Source of the DNA: Kitasatospora sp. GP82 | Lineage (GTDB): Bacteria; Actinomycetota; Actinomycetes; Streptomycetales; Streptomycetaceae | Assembly (NCBI RefSeq): GCF_029892105.1 | Contig: NZ_JARZAJ010000001.1 | Location: 124,001 to 188,000 of the forward strand | DNA length: 64,000 nt | Reading direction: 5' to 3' | Part shown: positions 51,060 through 60,237 of the stretch, piece after piece | Numbering within the stretch: the stretch's first letter is position 1 | How the letters are laid out: the number at the start of each line of letters is the position of its first letter | Translations under genes and position numbers: made by a program | Notes under the pieces: generated by a model | Told to the model about the DNA's origin: nothing | Database searches by the model: none | Seen by the model: only the letters and a program-made list of their open reading frames with translations

Positions 51060-52037
51060 TCAGCGCACCCGGACACGCGGATCGAGCGCCGCGTACATCA
51101 GGTCGGAGAGGATGCCCGCGATCAGTACCAGCACGGCGGTGAACAGTGAGACGGCGGCCGTCGCGTTCACGTCGTTACGGGTGATCGAGTTGACGAGCAG
51201 TTCGCCCATGCCGTGCCAGCCGAAGGCCTTCTCGGTGAAGGTGGCGCCGACGAACAGCAGGACGATGTTGTAGACCAGCAGCGGGACGACCGGCAGGATC
51301 GCGGTCCGCAGACCGTGCTTGACCAGGGCGGTCCGGCGGCGCAGACCCTTGGCCCGCGCGGTGCGCAGGAAGTCGCTGCCGAGCACGTCGAGCATGGTGC
51401 TGCGCTGGTAGCGGCTGTAGAGCCCAACCTGAATCAGGACCAGCGTCAGGCCGGGCAGCAGCATGTGCTCGGCGCGGTTGCCCAGCGCTGCGAAGTCCCA
51501 GTGGCCGGCGAACTCGGGGTCGGTCTCACCGGTGAAGTGGATGGTGCCCGCACCGAGGAACTGGATCGACGCCAGCTTGAGGAAGAGAGCGAGTACGAAG
51601 GTCGGCATGGCCAGAATGAAGAACGAGGCCAGGGTGGTGACCCGGTCGAAGAGCTTGTACTGCTTGATGGCGCCGAGCGCGCCGAGCGCGACACCGCCGA
51701 CCGAGCCGACGAGGGTGGCCAGCAGAAGCAGCCGGGTGGAGACGCCGATCCGGCGGCCCACCTCGTCGTTGACCGGGGACCCGTCGATGGTCTTGCCCAG
51801 ATCGCCGTGTGCCACGCCGTCAGCCCAGGTGATGAATCGGGTGACGATCGGCGTGTCAGGGTTCATGTTCACGTCATCGAGCGTCTTCGCGATGGTCGAC
51901 TTCGCCAGCGGAGGGTTGCGACCTTCGTAGTTCGATTGCGGGTGCAGGCTCAGCCCTGCTACGAAATACGAGAGGGAGGCTGCAAGCAAGACCAAAATCA
52001 GATTATTGGCCAGCTTGCGCAGCAAATAGCGACCCAA
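51060..52037 (-). CDS. DppB-type peptide ABC permease (operon 4)
   Basis: 325 residues from TTG 52037, chosen because GAGGGAGAG lies 7 nt upstream and it aligns with the GRYLLR start of its relatives. Six membrane helices, with a long extracellular loop after helix one (PQSNYEGRNPPLAKSTIAKT). Coupling loop DFLRTARAKGLRRRTALVKH. First gene of operon 4, probably transcribed from the region 52040-52500. Confidence 0.92.
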   Translation of the reverse strand: MGRYLLRKLANNLILVLLAASLSYFVAGLSLHPQSNYEGRNPPLAKSTIAKTLDDVNMNPDTPIVTRFITWADGVAHGDLGKTIDGSPVNDEVGRRIGVSTRLLLLATLVGSVGGVALGALGAIKQYKLFDRVTTLASFFILAMPTFVLALFLKLASIQFLGAGTIHFTGETDPEFAGHWDFAALGNRAEHMLLPGLTLVLIQVGLYSRYQRSTMLDVLGSDFLRTARAKGLRRRTALVKHGLRTAILPVVPLLVYNIVLLFVGATFTEKAFGWHGMGELLVNSITRNDVNATAAVSLFTAVLVLIAGILSDLMYAALDPRVRVR

Positions 52038-52600
52038 GGTGGTTCTCTCCCTCGTGCTGTCCCGCGTTCGCCGACTGCACAAGTCCCCGTCTGCGCGATC
52101 CGTGAGGATGGCGGGTCCCGCACTTGGTGCTTCGGGGCGTCTCGGATGTCGGACTGTTGGTCAGAAATGCGACAGCCGCTGTGGAACGGCTTGCTGCCAC
52201 ATCTTGCTGACCTTGTGAACGCTTGTCGACCGGCGTGGGATCAATTATTGGTAACGCCGCAGCCAATCCGTGAGGTCGATGGCCGTTTTGACCATCGGTT
52301 CATCGACTCAAGGCGCAGGCTGCGGGCCATTTTTCAGGTTTGAATGCCCCCGGAGCGCATGGTTCCACTGCCGTGCGGTAGTTGATGTGGTATGTCCGGT
52401 TATAGGCCGCCACTGGCGAGGATTCGCCAGTGGCCAGGTGATGATGTTCCGGCAAAGCCAAGAGGTCATTACTGAGCGTGAGTATCCGATATTCGGACAT
52501 ACCTCGCCGCTGAGCGTGGCACGGTCGGCCGGGAACGGCAGAGGCCCGGGACCGGGACCTGTGGACAGGTCACGGCCTCGGGCCTCGGAGAAGGTGCGGG
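52038..52600. promoter_or_regulatory. Upstream region of operon 4 with TGTCCG motifs and a palindrome
   Basis: About 560 bases without a gene. It contains TATGTCCGGTTATA (52391-52404), a minus-strand TGTCCGAATAT (52489-52499) and, between them, a perfect palindrome with 11-bp arms (52409-52419 and 52424-52434, loop GGAT). The last could be an operator or a second terminator for the gene at 52601. The AT-rich part near 52230-52260 may hold the promoter. Confidence 0.5.
52541..52586 (-). terminator. Composite hairpin terminator of the envelope-protein gene
   Basis: Outer arms GAGGCCCG (52541-52548) and CGGGCCTC (52579-52586) enclose an inner perfect hairpin GACCTG-TGGA-CAGGTC (52556-52571). 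It starts 14 nt after the stop codon of the leftward gene. Confidence 0.65.
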
Positions 52601-55390
52601 TCAGGTGGTCTGGAAGTGGTAGACCCGGTCCTTGGCCGCCGTCTTGTCGATGACGGAGGCGATACCGTCCGCCACGTCCTGCGGAGTGATCGTCACCAGG
52701 GCGCCGTTCTTCTTGATCTTGACCTTGTCGAAGGCGACCTTCTTCAGCGCGTCGTTCAGCTTGTCGAGGTCCCACTTCAGGACGACCTTGCCGGAGTCGT
52801 CCGGTGCCAGGGTGAGCGCCTGACTGGCCGTGACCTTGCCGAAGTCGAACTTCTTGGTGCCCGCCAGGACCGACACCGTGCCGTTCAGCACCGACTTGCC
52901 GAGACTGTCGGCGGCGGCCTTCAGAGCGTCCTCGGTGACCTTGGGCTGGGCCGCGGCCACCGGCACGGTCACCACGGCGTCCGGCTTGCCCGCGGCGCGG
53001 TCCCGGTACGCCTGCTCGATCAGGTCGAGCGCGGCATTGGCGTCCACGGCCTGCCCGGCCTTGCCGGGGACGACCTCGGTCTGACCGTCGGAGGTGAAGC
53101 GGACGTACCCCTGCTGGAGGCCCTGGCTGGACTTGCCGCTGAGGCTGTCGAGCGCCGCCTTGAGCTTGGCCCGGTCCACCCTCACCTCGGGCTCGACGGC
53201 CTTGCTGCCGCCCGCCAGCGAACCGATCACCTCGACCGGGTTGTAGCTGTGCTTGGTCAGCCCGTCCACGGTGGCCGTGGTGTCGAAACTCAGACCGGCG
53301 GTGGCCGGGTCGAGATCGACCGTCTGGTCGCCGAGCTTGAGCTTGAGCGGCTGCTGTCCGGCCTTGCCGACCGAACTGTCCAGCGCGCTGACGGCCTGGT
53401 CGCGGGAGTCGCCGCCGATGTCCGTGCCGAGCACCGTGGTGCCCTTGGGGATATCGGCCTGGTTGAGCATCAGCCCCGTCCCGTAGGCGGCCGCACCGGC
53501 GAAGAGCAGCCCGCCGACCGCGTAGGTGGCCAGCTTGCGGACTCGGCCACGACGGGGCTTGGCGGCGGGGGTCGACGGGGACTCCGTCTTCGGCTTCGAG
53601 TCCTTCGACTCCTTCGAGCCGTTCGCCTCGTCGGCCCCGCCCGAATCCTTGGAGGGCGTCGAGCCCTTGGGGTCCTGAGCGCCCTGCGGCGCCGGCTCGA
53701 AGGCGGGGACTGCCGCCTGTGGGAAGCCGGCGACGGGCGATGCGCCCTGAGGGCCGGAGGCGCCGGGAGCGCCTGGAGCACCGGGGAACGGAGCGGGCGA
53801 TTCGGCGAAGCGGCCCCGCGTGGGCTGGCCGTTCGCGAACGGGCGCGTCCGGTCGGCGGCCGAGGGGTCCCGCGGGCCGGAGCCGGGCCGGCCGGGGGCG
53901 AAGGGGTCGCTCCCGGGCGCCGCAGGGGGCGCCGAGCCGAACAGGTTGGCAGCGGGCAGCCCGGATATGGCGGAGGTCTGCGCATCCTCGCCGATCGGGT
54001 CGAAGCCGCCGATCCGGGTGTCCTCCGGCTCGCCCATGGCGGCGGCCGGTCCTGTGGCCGACTCGGAGCGCCTGGGTGCGGCCTGACGGCGTGGCGCAGC
54101 GGCAACGGTCCGGAAGGGGTCGGCCGGGAGCCCGCCCTCCGCGAACGGGTCGGCGGCACCCTGGCCACCCGCGAACGGGTCGGCCTGGCCGCCGGCGAAG
54201 GGCGCCGCTGCGGCCCGGTTGTCCCGGTACGGGTCGGTCGGGGCCTGGCCGCCGGCGAACGGGTCGGCTGCGCTCCGGTTGCCGGCGAAGGGGTCCGCCG
54301 GAGCCTGGCGGCCGCCCGGGGCGGGATAGCTCTGGGCGGAGTCGGGCTCGGGCGCGGCCTCGCGGTGCGGGGTGGCTGAGTACGGGTCGTTGGCGGGCCG
54401 CTCCTCGGGCCGGTGGCCAGGGCCCGCGCCGAAGGCGGCGCTCTGCCCGGCGTCCCGGGCGAACCCGGCGTCGGCCTGGCGGGGCTGCTGCCCGGCCGCG
54501 AACGGCGAAGCCGGTGCGCCGGACGGCCGCGCTCCGGCCTCGCCGAGAGTGCCACCCGGGCCCGGCCGCTCCTGGGCCGGCAGGCCCTGGGCTGCCCGGT
54601 CCTGCCTGAGCCGGTCCTGCATGGCCCGGTTCTGCGCGGTCCGGTCCTGCCTGTCCTGGCCCTGGAGAGCCTGGCCCTGCATACCCGGGTCCTGGAAGCC
54701 CTGAGCGCGCATCGGACGCTCCTGAAGGGGCATCCGGTCCTGGGGCGCTCGCGCACCGGCACCCGCGGCGGCGGCACCGCCGGCGACAGCTGCGCCGGCG
54801 ACGCCCCCGGCACCCGCACCCACCTGCGCGGGCCCCGCGTCCTGCTGGCGGCCCCGCTGGCGCGGCCGGAACCACTCGCCGGTCGACTCCGGGGAGTCGC
54901 CCTGAGCGTCCGCCTCCGCCTGCTGACGGCCGTTCTGCCACTCCGGCGGCAGGTTCGGCGGCGTCGAAGCCCGGGCGGCGGGGTCGATCATCCCGAGCAC
55001 GGGAGAGGACGGATTGCCGGAGCGGTGGCGCGGTCCGGACGGCCCGGTGGGCTCGGCCGGAGCGGCTTCCTCGTTCTTCACGGGGCTGCGCACCACCACA
55101 GGCGGGATCGGCCGTGACCCGGGGATGTTGATCCGGATCCTGGTGGTCAGCGTGGTCTCGGTCCTGGGCCCGTCGTCCTCCCCCGTGTGCGGGGTGCCCG
55201 CCGTTGTCCCCGGCTCGGCCGCCGACGGACCTGCCGGGCCGAAGGGGTCGGGGCCGACCCCGTTCGGGAGGCCCGTGCCATACGGCGGGGTGCCCGACGG
55301 GTAGACGTCCGGTCCCTCCCCCGGCCGCCGGCCGGGGGAGCCCCCTGGCCGGCGCGGCGGGTACGCGCTGTCAGATTCGCGGCTGCTCAA
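52601..55390 (-). CDS. Membrane-anchored envelope protein with long disordered N-terminus and peptidoglycan-binding-like domain
   Basis: 929 residues from TTG 55390 (the start is uncertain; ribosome site distant). Residues 1-615 are cytosolic and disordered, rich in Pro, Gly, Ala and Gln, with a run of ADPFAGG/ADPFAE-type repeats around 370-430. One membrane helix (about 620-645, YAVGGLLFAGAAAYGTGLML) leads to an external part of about 280 residues (IPKGTTVLGTDIGGDSRDQA, and two copies of a beta-alpha domain) that resembles the PG_binding_4/YoaR-like domains found with VanW. A role in cell-wall structure or sensing is likely but unproven. The disordered half could recruit partners inside the cell. 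Confidence 0.75.
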   Translation of the reverse strand: MSSRESDSAYPPRRPGGSPGRRPGEGPDVYPSGTPPYGTGLPNGVGPDPFGPAGPSAAEPGTTAGTPHTGEDDGPRTETTLTTRIRINIPGSRPIPPVVVRSPVKNEEAAPAEPTGPSGPRHRSGNPSSPVLGMIDPAARASTPPNLPPEWQNGRQQAEADAQGDSPESTGEWFRPRQRGRQQDAGPAQVGAGAGGVAGAAVAGGAAAAGAGARAPQDRMPLQERPMRAQGFQDPGMQGQALQGQDRQDRTAQNRAMQDRLRQDRAAQGLPAQERPGPGGTLGEAGARPSGAPASPFAAGQQPRQADAGFARDAGQSAAFGAGPGHRPEERPANDPYSATPHREAAPEPDSAQSYPAPGGRQAPADPFAGNRSAADPFAGGQAPTDPYRDNRAAAAPFAGGQADPFAGGQGAADPFAEGGLPADPFRTVAAAPRRQAAPRRSESATGPAAAMGEPEDTRIGGFDPIGEDAQTSAISGLPAANLFGSAPPAAPGSDPFAPGRPGSGPRDPSAADRTRPFANGQPTRGRFAESPAPFPGAPGAPGASGPQGASPVAGFPQAAVPAFEPAPQGAQDPKGSTPSKDSGGADEANGSKESKDSKPKTESPSTPAAKPRRGRVRKLATYAVGGLLFAGAAAYGTGLMLNQADIPKGTTVLGTDIGGDSRDQAVSALDSSVGKAGQQPLKLKLGDQTVDLDPATAGLSFDTTATVDGLTKHSYNPVEVIGSLAGGSKAVEPEVRVDRAKLKAALDSLSGKSSQGLQQGYVRFTSDGQTEVVPGKAGQAVDANAALDLIEQAYRDRAAGKPDAVVTVPVAAAQPKVTEDALKAAADSLGKSVLNGTVSVLAGTKKFDFGKVTASQALTLAPDDSGKVVLKWDLDKLNDALKKVAFDKVKIKKNGALVTITPQDVADGIASVIDKTAAKDRVYHFQTT

Positions 55391-55729
55391 TGCTGCTCTG
55401 CTCCGGGTTCGCGGCGCACTGTGGAACGGGCGGCCGCGGGTTGTGGGGCGTCAGCCCGGTCGAGCGCCGACTGGCGCCGCTCGATGGACCGGACAACCCC
55501 TCCGACACCAGTCTTCTTTTCGTGTTGGCTGCGGCAGGCCGCCGGCCTCGTGATTGGGCGAAGGTACCTGCTTGTCCCGTGCACCGCATCGGCCGGGGCC
55601 GGTTCTGCCGTTGAACCACCTTACTGGGAAGAAGGACGCGGCGAACTGGTTCGGATAGAACCTGATACGTCCGGGTTCCTCCGATATGAGCCTACGTGCG
55701 GGGCTCCCTGACTGCTCGTCGCGGGGTGT
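55391..55729. other. Intergenic region upstream of the envelope-protein gene
   Basis: About 340 bases. It must carry the promoter of the leftward gene; I see no convincing -10/-35 pair, terminator or small gene. Confidence 0.4.
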
Positions 55730-56179
55730 TCAGCGCCCGGGTCCGGCCGCCCCGAAGCCGAAACCGGACCGCGTCGGCAGCGTGGCGCAGATCACGCCGC
55801 CGACCGCGCCGAGGAAGAGATAGGCGTACGAGGTGAGGTCCGCGGACAGGACGAAGTCGCCCTCGGGGCGAGGGCTCATCAGGATCAGCAGCATCAGGAA
55901 CCAGCCGGCCAGCGGCACTCCGGCGCCCAGTCTGGTGCCGGTGAGCCGCAGGCCGCCGTAGAAGACGCCCAGGGAGGCGAGCACCGAGAGGATCATCCCG
56001 AACGGTGGCCAGAGCGCCTGCACGAAGCAGCCGCAGAGCGAGACCAGGATGCCGAGCGGGAAGAGGAGCACGTACGCCACGATGCGCCCGGCGCGCGGGG
56101 GCTGGGCTTCGGCCAGCCGCTCGGCCTGGCTTCCGAGTACCCGCGCCGGGAGGCTGCGCGGCTTCGGGGGAGTGCTCAT
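55730..56179 (-). CDS. DUF6113-like small membrane protein coupled to mshB
   Basis: 149 residues. Four predicted membrane helices (about 33-58, 60-82, 88-105 and 118-138), a basic N-terminus and no signal peptidase site. It resembles the DUF6113 family that accompanies mshB in streptomycetes. It overlaps mshB by 4 nt (ATGA), so it is translated with it, but no role in mycothiol synthesis is established. The function is unknown. Confidence 0.75.
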   Translation of the reverse strand: MSTPPKPRSLPARVLGSQAERLAEAQPPRAGRIVAYVLLFPLGILVSLCGCFVQALWPPFGMILSVLASLGVFYGGLRLTGTRLGAGVPLAGWFLMLLILMSPRPEGDFVLSADLTSYAYLFLGAVGGVICATLPTRSGFGFGAAGPGR

Positions 56180-57135
56180 CGGAAGGACTCCGCCTTCGTG
56201 TCGGTGGTCTCCGAACCTTCCGTCCGCCGACCGGATGCGTCCGGCGCCGCCAGGTCCAGACCGGAGAAGAGATCGGTCTCGGGCTGGTCCGGACCGAGTT
56301 CGCCCCTCACCAGCTGGTAGTACTCGGTCGTCACCACCGGCTGCGCAAGGTGGTTGCTGAGTGCGAAGAACTCGCCGTTCACGGTGATTTGGGTGCGGTG
56401 TGCCCGCAGCGCCGCCGTCTTGGCCGCCGCGTGGGCGGAGCCGTCGAACGCGGTGGTGATCAGCTCGTCGTCCACCACACCGGGGATGTCCCCGGGCCGG
56501 GCCACCCCGGGGAAGGGCTTGAGGGCGGCGGCCCCGGCCAGCCCGCGGTCGATCACCGAGCGCGGCATCCGGTTGTAGTAGACCTTGGCGATCCGCCAGG
56601 CCGCGCCGAGCCGGGGGCGGAAGTCCGGATCGGCGGCCAGCTCGTACGCCCGCAGGGCGACCAGGTGTGCCTTGATGTGGTCGGGGTGGCCGTAGCCGCC
56701 GTTCTCGTCGTACGTCACCAGTACCTGCGGCCGCACCTCGCGGATCACGGCGACCAGATGCCCGGCGGCCTCGTCCAGGTCCGCCTGCCAGAAGCAGCCG
56801 GGGGCGTCGTTCTCGCGTACGCCCATCATTCCGGAGTCCCGGTAGCGTCCCGGCCCACCGAGAAAACGGAAGTCGGCGACACCGACCGCCTGCATCGCGG
56901 CGGTCAGCTCGCCGATCCGGTACCGGCCCAGGGTGTCCTCCCGGTCGGCCGTCAGATGGGCCAGCTCGGGCGGGATCACCTCGCCCCCCTCGCCGAGGGT
57001 GCAGGTCACCAGCGTGATCGCGGCCCCCTCGGCGGCGTAGCGCGCCATGGTGGCGCCGTTGCCGATCGACTCGTCGTCGGGGTGGGCGTGCACCAGGAGC
57101 AGGCGCCGGTTCTGCTGGTCGGTGGCAGAGGTCAT
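56176..57135 (-). CDS. mshB: Mycothiol biosynthesis deacetylase MshB
   Basis: 319 residues from ATG 57135. It removes the acetyl group from GlcNAc-inositol to give GlcN-inositol, the second stage of mycothiol synthesis in the cytosol. The zinc motif HAHPDDES (His18, Asp21) and the second ligand region GGYGHPDH identify the MshB/LmbE family, and the MshB-specific stretch [20 protein letters not shown] is present. The length is that of characterised MshB proteins. An extra C-terminal tail of about 25 residues ([10 protein letters not shown]) is disordered. It is the first gene of a two-gene operon. Confidence 0.93.
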   Translation of the reverse strand: MTSATDQQNRRLLLVHAHPDDESIGNGATMARYAAEGAAITLVTCTLGEGGEVIPPELAHLTADREDTLGRYRIGELTAAMQAVGVADFRFLGGPGRYRDSGMMGVRENDAPGCFWQADLDEAAGHLVAVIREVRPQVLVTYDENGGYGHPDHIKAHLVALRAYELAADPDFRPRLGAAWRIAKVYYNRMPRSVIDRGLAGAAALKPFPGVARPGDIPGVVDDELITTAFDGSAHAAAKTAALRAHRTQITVNGEFFALSNHLAQPVVTTEYYQLVRGELGPDQPETDLFSGLDLAAPDASGRRTEGSETTDTKAESFR

Positions 57136-57259
57136 GGACAGCAGCCTATCGACCGGATTCGGGCGCACGGAGCCCGGCGCCCGGCGGCCGGTGGGCGCGA
57201 CGCCGCGGCCGGGTGGGACGAGCACCTCGCCGCTCCTTGATCCGCCGTCACCTGGCGCC

Positions 57260-57454
57260 CTAGAGCTTCAGGCCATTGATCATCCCTGCGAGGTTGCTGG
57301 TCACCTGCTGGATCGACGGGGCGATCGAGCTGGACGCGAGGTAGAAGCCGAGCAGCGCACAGATGATCGCGTGCGCCGGCTTGAGCCCCGATCGGCGGAT
57401 CAGGACCACCACGATGACCAGCATCAGCATGGCTGCGGAGATGGACAAAGGCAT
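57260..57454 (-). CDS. Small membrane protein of unknown function
   Basis: 64 residues from ATG 57454. Two hydrophobic stretches (3-19 and 28-45) separated by [10 protein letters not shown] recall similar small proteins in streptomycetes but no function. It is oriented away from the S9 peptidase and towards mshB, 124 nt from the mshB start. Confidence 0.6.
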   Translation of the reverse strand: MPLSISAAMLMLVIVVVLIRRSGLKPAHAIICALLGFYLASSSIAPSIQQVTSNLAGMINGLKL

Positions 57455-57782
57455 GACGGCTCACACCCTTTCTCGGGTGCGCCACCCTCGGCGAGGGCGG
57501 CAGTCGGGACGTGCGGGACAAGCTCTCGACCCGGGCCCGACCCGGTGCTCTGGCGCACCTGGACGCGACGATTCCGAATCGACGAGTCAAGGAATACCCG
57601 ATCGGTGAGGAGTGCATTACTTTCCGTGAGTCTGCATGGTCGGAGCACGGGAGCGCCCCCGGGGCGCATGGCCCGGTGAGAAGGGGTGTCGGGGCCGCGC
57701 GGAGCCAGTTCGGGGCGCTGCTCCGAACGAGTGATCACGAGTCGCCCCGGACGGGTGGTCGGGGGTCGTATGGTCTGGTGTC
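57455..57782. promoter_or_regulatory. Divergent promoter region; leaderless -10 of the peptidase gene
   Basis: About 330 bases between divergent genes. TATGGT (57769-57774) ends 8 nt before ATG 57783 and there is no Shine-Dalgarno, suggesting a leaderless message. The promoter for the small membrane protein should lie near 57460-57520 but is not clear. Confidence 0.4.
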
Positions 57783-59906
57783 ATGACCACCGACACACCT
57801 GCGGACACCTTTCCCCGGCAGCATGCGCGCACCCTGCGCTACACCGTCGGAGCGCCCCGGTCCTTCGCCGTCGCACCCGATGGCTCCCGGGTCGCCTTCC
57901 TGCGCTCGAAGTCCGGCAGCGACCGGGCCAACCTGCTGTGGACGCTCGACGCCGCCACCGGCGAGGAGCGGATCGCCGCCGACCCCTTCGACCTGCTCGG
58001 CGGCGGGGAGGAGGACCTCTCCCCCGAGGAGAAGGCCCGCCGCGAGCGCAGCCGCGAGGGCTCGGCCGGGATCGTCGGCTACGCCCTGGACGGCGCGGGC
58101 ACCCAGGCCGCCTTCGCGCTCTCCGGCCGCCTCTTCCTGGCCGACCTCGTTGCCGGTACCACCCGTGAACTCCCCGCCGCTGGGCCCCTGTTGGACCCGC
58201 GACCGTCGCCCGACGGCAGCTGCGTCGCCTATGCGACGACCTCCGGGGAGCTGCGGATCACCCGCACCGACGGTAGCGGGGACCGCGCGCTCGCCACGCC
58301 GGAACAGGACGGGGTGACCTGGGGTCAGGCCGAGTTCATCGCCCAGGAGGAGATGGACCGCGACCGGGGCTACTGGTGGTCTCCCGACAGTGACCGGCTC
58401 CTGGCCGCCCGCGCCGACGACGCGCCCGTCCAGCGCTGGTGGATCGCCGACCCGGCCAACCCCGCCAGCACCCCCGCCGAGGTCGCCTACCCGGCGGCCG
58501 GCACGCCCAACGCCGAGGTCGGCCTCTGGGTGCTCGGCCTGGACGGCTCGCGGGCCGAGGTGCGCTGGGACCGCGAAGCCTTCCCGTACCTGGCCCGGGC
58601 GCACTGGTCTGCGGGCGGCGCGCCGCTGCTGCTGGTGCAGGCCCGCGACCAGCGCAGCCAGCAGATCCGTACGGTCGACATCGCCTCCGGCGCGACCGAG
58701 CTGCTGGTCGAGGAGCAGGACGCGAGCTGGCTGGAGCTCTTCGCCGGTGTCCCCGCCTGGACGGCGGACGGGCAGCTGGTGCGGATCTCCGACGAGAGCG
58801 GCGCCCGTGCCCTGGTGGTGGGCGAGCGTACGGTCACCGGTGACGAGCTGCACCTGCGCTCGGTGGTCTCGGTCGGCGCGGACAGCGTGCTCTTCGCCGC
58901 CTCGGCCGGGGCGGGCGAGGCGGTCCTGGAGCCCGGCGCGATCGGTGTGTTCGAGATCGGCCTGGACAGCGGCGCCCAGCCCGTCGCGCTGGGGGAGGCC
59001 GGTGTGGTCTCCGCCGTCCGGGCGGGCGGGGTGACCGTACTGTCCTCGGCCGACCCGACGTGGGCCGGGGCGAGGGTGGAGGTCCTGCGCGAGGGCAAGG
59101 TGCTCGCCACCGTCGCCTCGTACGCGGAGACGCCGCTGCTCACCGCCAGGCCGCAGTTCACGCTGGCCGGTGAGCGGCGCCTCCCGTGCGCCGTCTTCCT
59201 GCCGACCGGCTACGACCGTGAGCGGGACGGGCTGCTGCCCGTGCTGATGGACCCGTACGGCGGGCCGCACGGCCAGCGGGTCGTCCGGGCGCACAACCCG
59301 CACCTCACCTCGCAGTGGTTCGCCGACCAGGGCTTCGCCGTGGTCGTCGCGGACGGGCGCGGCACCCCCGGGACCAGCCCGGCCTGGGAGAAGTCCATCG
59401 CCTTCGACTTCGCCGGAGCCACCCTGGACGACCAGGTCGCGGCGGTCCAGGCGCTGGCGGGGGAGTTCCCGCTCGACCTCGGCCGGGTCGGCATCCGCGG
59501 CTGGTCGTACGGCGGCTACCTGTCCGCACTGGCCGTGCTGCGCCGTCCGGACGTGTTCCACGCGGGCATCGCCGGTGCGCCCGTGACGGACTGGCAGCTG
59601 TACGACACCCACTACACCGAGCGCTACCTCGGCCACCCCGCCGAGCGGCCCGAGGTCTACGCGGCCAACTCGCTGATCGAGGACGCGCCGAAGCTGGAGC
59701 GTCCGCTGCTGATCGTGCACGGCCTGGCCGACGACAACGTCGTCGCCGCGCACACCCTGCGGCTCTCCTCCGCCCTGCTCGCCGCCGGGCGCCCGCACAG
59801 CGTGCTGCCGCTCTCCGGAGTCACCCACATGACCCCGCAGGAGCAGGTCGCGGAGAACCTGCTGCTGCTCCAGGTCGACTTCCTGAAGAACGCGCTGGCG
59901 CGCTGA
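57783..59906 (+). CDS. Prolyl oligopeptidase family (S9) peptidase, DPP-IV-like
   Basis: 707 residues from ATG 57783. A cytosolic serine peptidase, with an N-terminal beta-propeller (about 30-430, domain DPPIV_N) and a C-terminal alpha/beta-hydrolase domain. The catalytic triad is visible: Ser575 in GWSYGG, Asp650 in HGLADDN and His682 in GVTHMT, with DPP-IV-like spacing (75 and 32 residues). The propeller has the Glu-containing motif AQEEMDRDRGYWWSPD, the double-Glu loop that binds the free N-terminus in dipeptidyl peptidases. No signal peptide is seen. It may process peptides imported by the transporters encoded nearby. Confidence 0.92.
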   Translation: MTTDTPADTFPRQHARTLRYTVGAPRSFAVAPDGSRVAFLRSKSGSDRANLLWTLDAATGEERIAADPFDLLGGGEEDLSPEEKARRERSREGSAGIVGYALDGAGTQAAFALSGRLFLADLVAGTTRELPAAGPLLDPRPSPDGSCVAYATTSGELRITRTDGSGDRALATPEQDGVTWGQAEFIAQEEMDRDRGYWWSPDSDRLLAARADDAPVQRWWIADPANPASTPAEVAYPAAGTPNAEVGLWVLGLDGSRAEVRWDREAFPYLARAHWSAGGAPLLLVQARDQRSQQIRTVDIASGATELLVEEQDASWLELFAGVPAWTADGQLVRISDESGARALVVGERTVTGDELHLRSVVSVGADSVLFAASAGAGEAVLEPGAIGVFEIGLDSGAQPVALGEAGVVSAVRAGGVTVLSSADPTWAGARVEVLREGKVLATVASYAETPLLTARPQFTLAGERRLPCAVFLPTGYDRERDGLLPVLMDPYGGPHGQRVVRAHNPHLTSQWFADQGFAVVVADGRGTPGTSPAWEKSIAFDFAGATLDDQVAAVQALAGEFPLDLGRVGIRGWSYGGYLSALAVLRRPDVFHAGIAGAPVTDWQLYDTHYTERYLGHPAERPEVYAANSLIEDAPKLERPLLIVHGLADDNVVAAHTLRLSSALLAAGRPHSVLPLSGVTHMTPQEQVAENLLLLQVDFLKNALAR

Positions 59907-59928
59907 GTTTCAGAGGCGCTGAGTTTTC

Positions 59929-60088
59929 AGGGGCGCGGGGAACTGCGCGAAAATCGGAAGGCGACTTCGTTCACCCGGGCCCGGTGGGTCAGTTGCACCT
60001 CGTTGCTTCCTGTGGGGCGGTGCAGGTTGCTCTCCGGAGGACAAGTACAGCCCGGTGTCTTCCGATTCGCGCAGTTCCCCGCGCCCCT
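59929..60088. repeat. Long inverted repeat with approximately 30-nt arms
   Basis: Arms 59929-59960 and 60059-60088 are inverted copies, sharing GCGCGGGGAACTGCGCG and its complement; they differ by 2 bases in length. The same GGGGAACTGCGCGA type of sequence is, from memory, a common dispersed intergenic element in streptomycetes. The 98-nt interval between arms is not coding. It could end transcription of the peptidase gene. Confidence 0.8.
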
Positions 60089-60135
60089 CAAGAACCCCTG
60101 CGGGGCGCCTAGGAGCCCCCTTGCGGGGCCGCCGC

Positions 60136-60149
60136 ATGACATCCGTCAT
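60136..60149 (+). promoter_or_regulatory. Candidate operator of the two-component regulator
   Basis: ATGACATCCGTCAT: perfect 5-bp arms around ATCC, about 90 nt upstream of the ABC ATPase start. NarL-family regulators in comparable ABC/two-component loci bind short inverted repeats of this form in their own promoter. Binding here is inferred. Confidence 0.4.
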
Positions 60150-60237
60150 AGCGAGGACACGACGGTGCACACTGCCGGGGCACCCCCCGATCGCGGGACT
60201 CTGAGGAGGTCGGCGATCAGGAGAGGGCGTGGGACGG

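Larger units (their letters stand above)
59907..60237. other. Region between the peptidase and the ABC/two-component block
   Basis: About 330 bases without a gene. Holds a long inverted repeat, a palindromic candidate operator and presumably the promoter of the ABC/two-component block. Confidence 0.6.
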
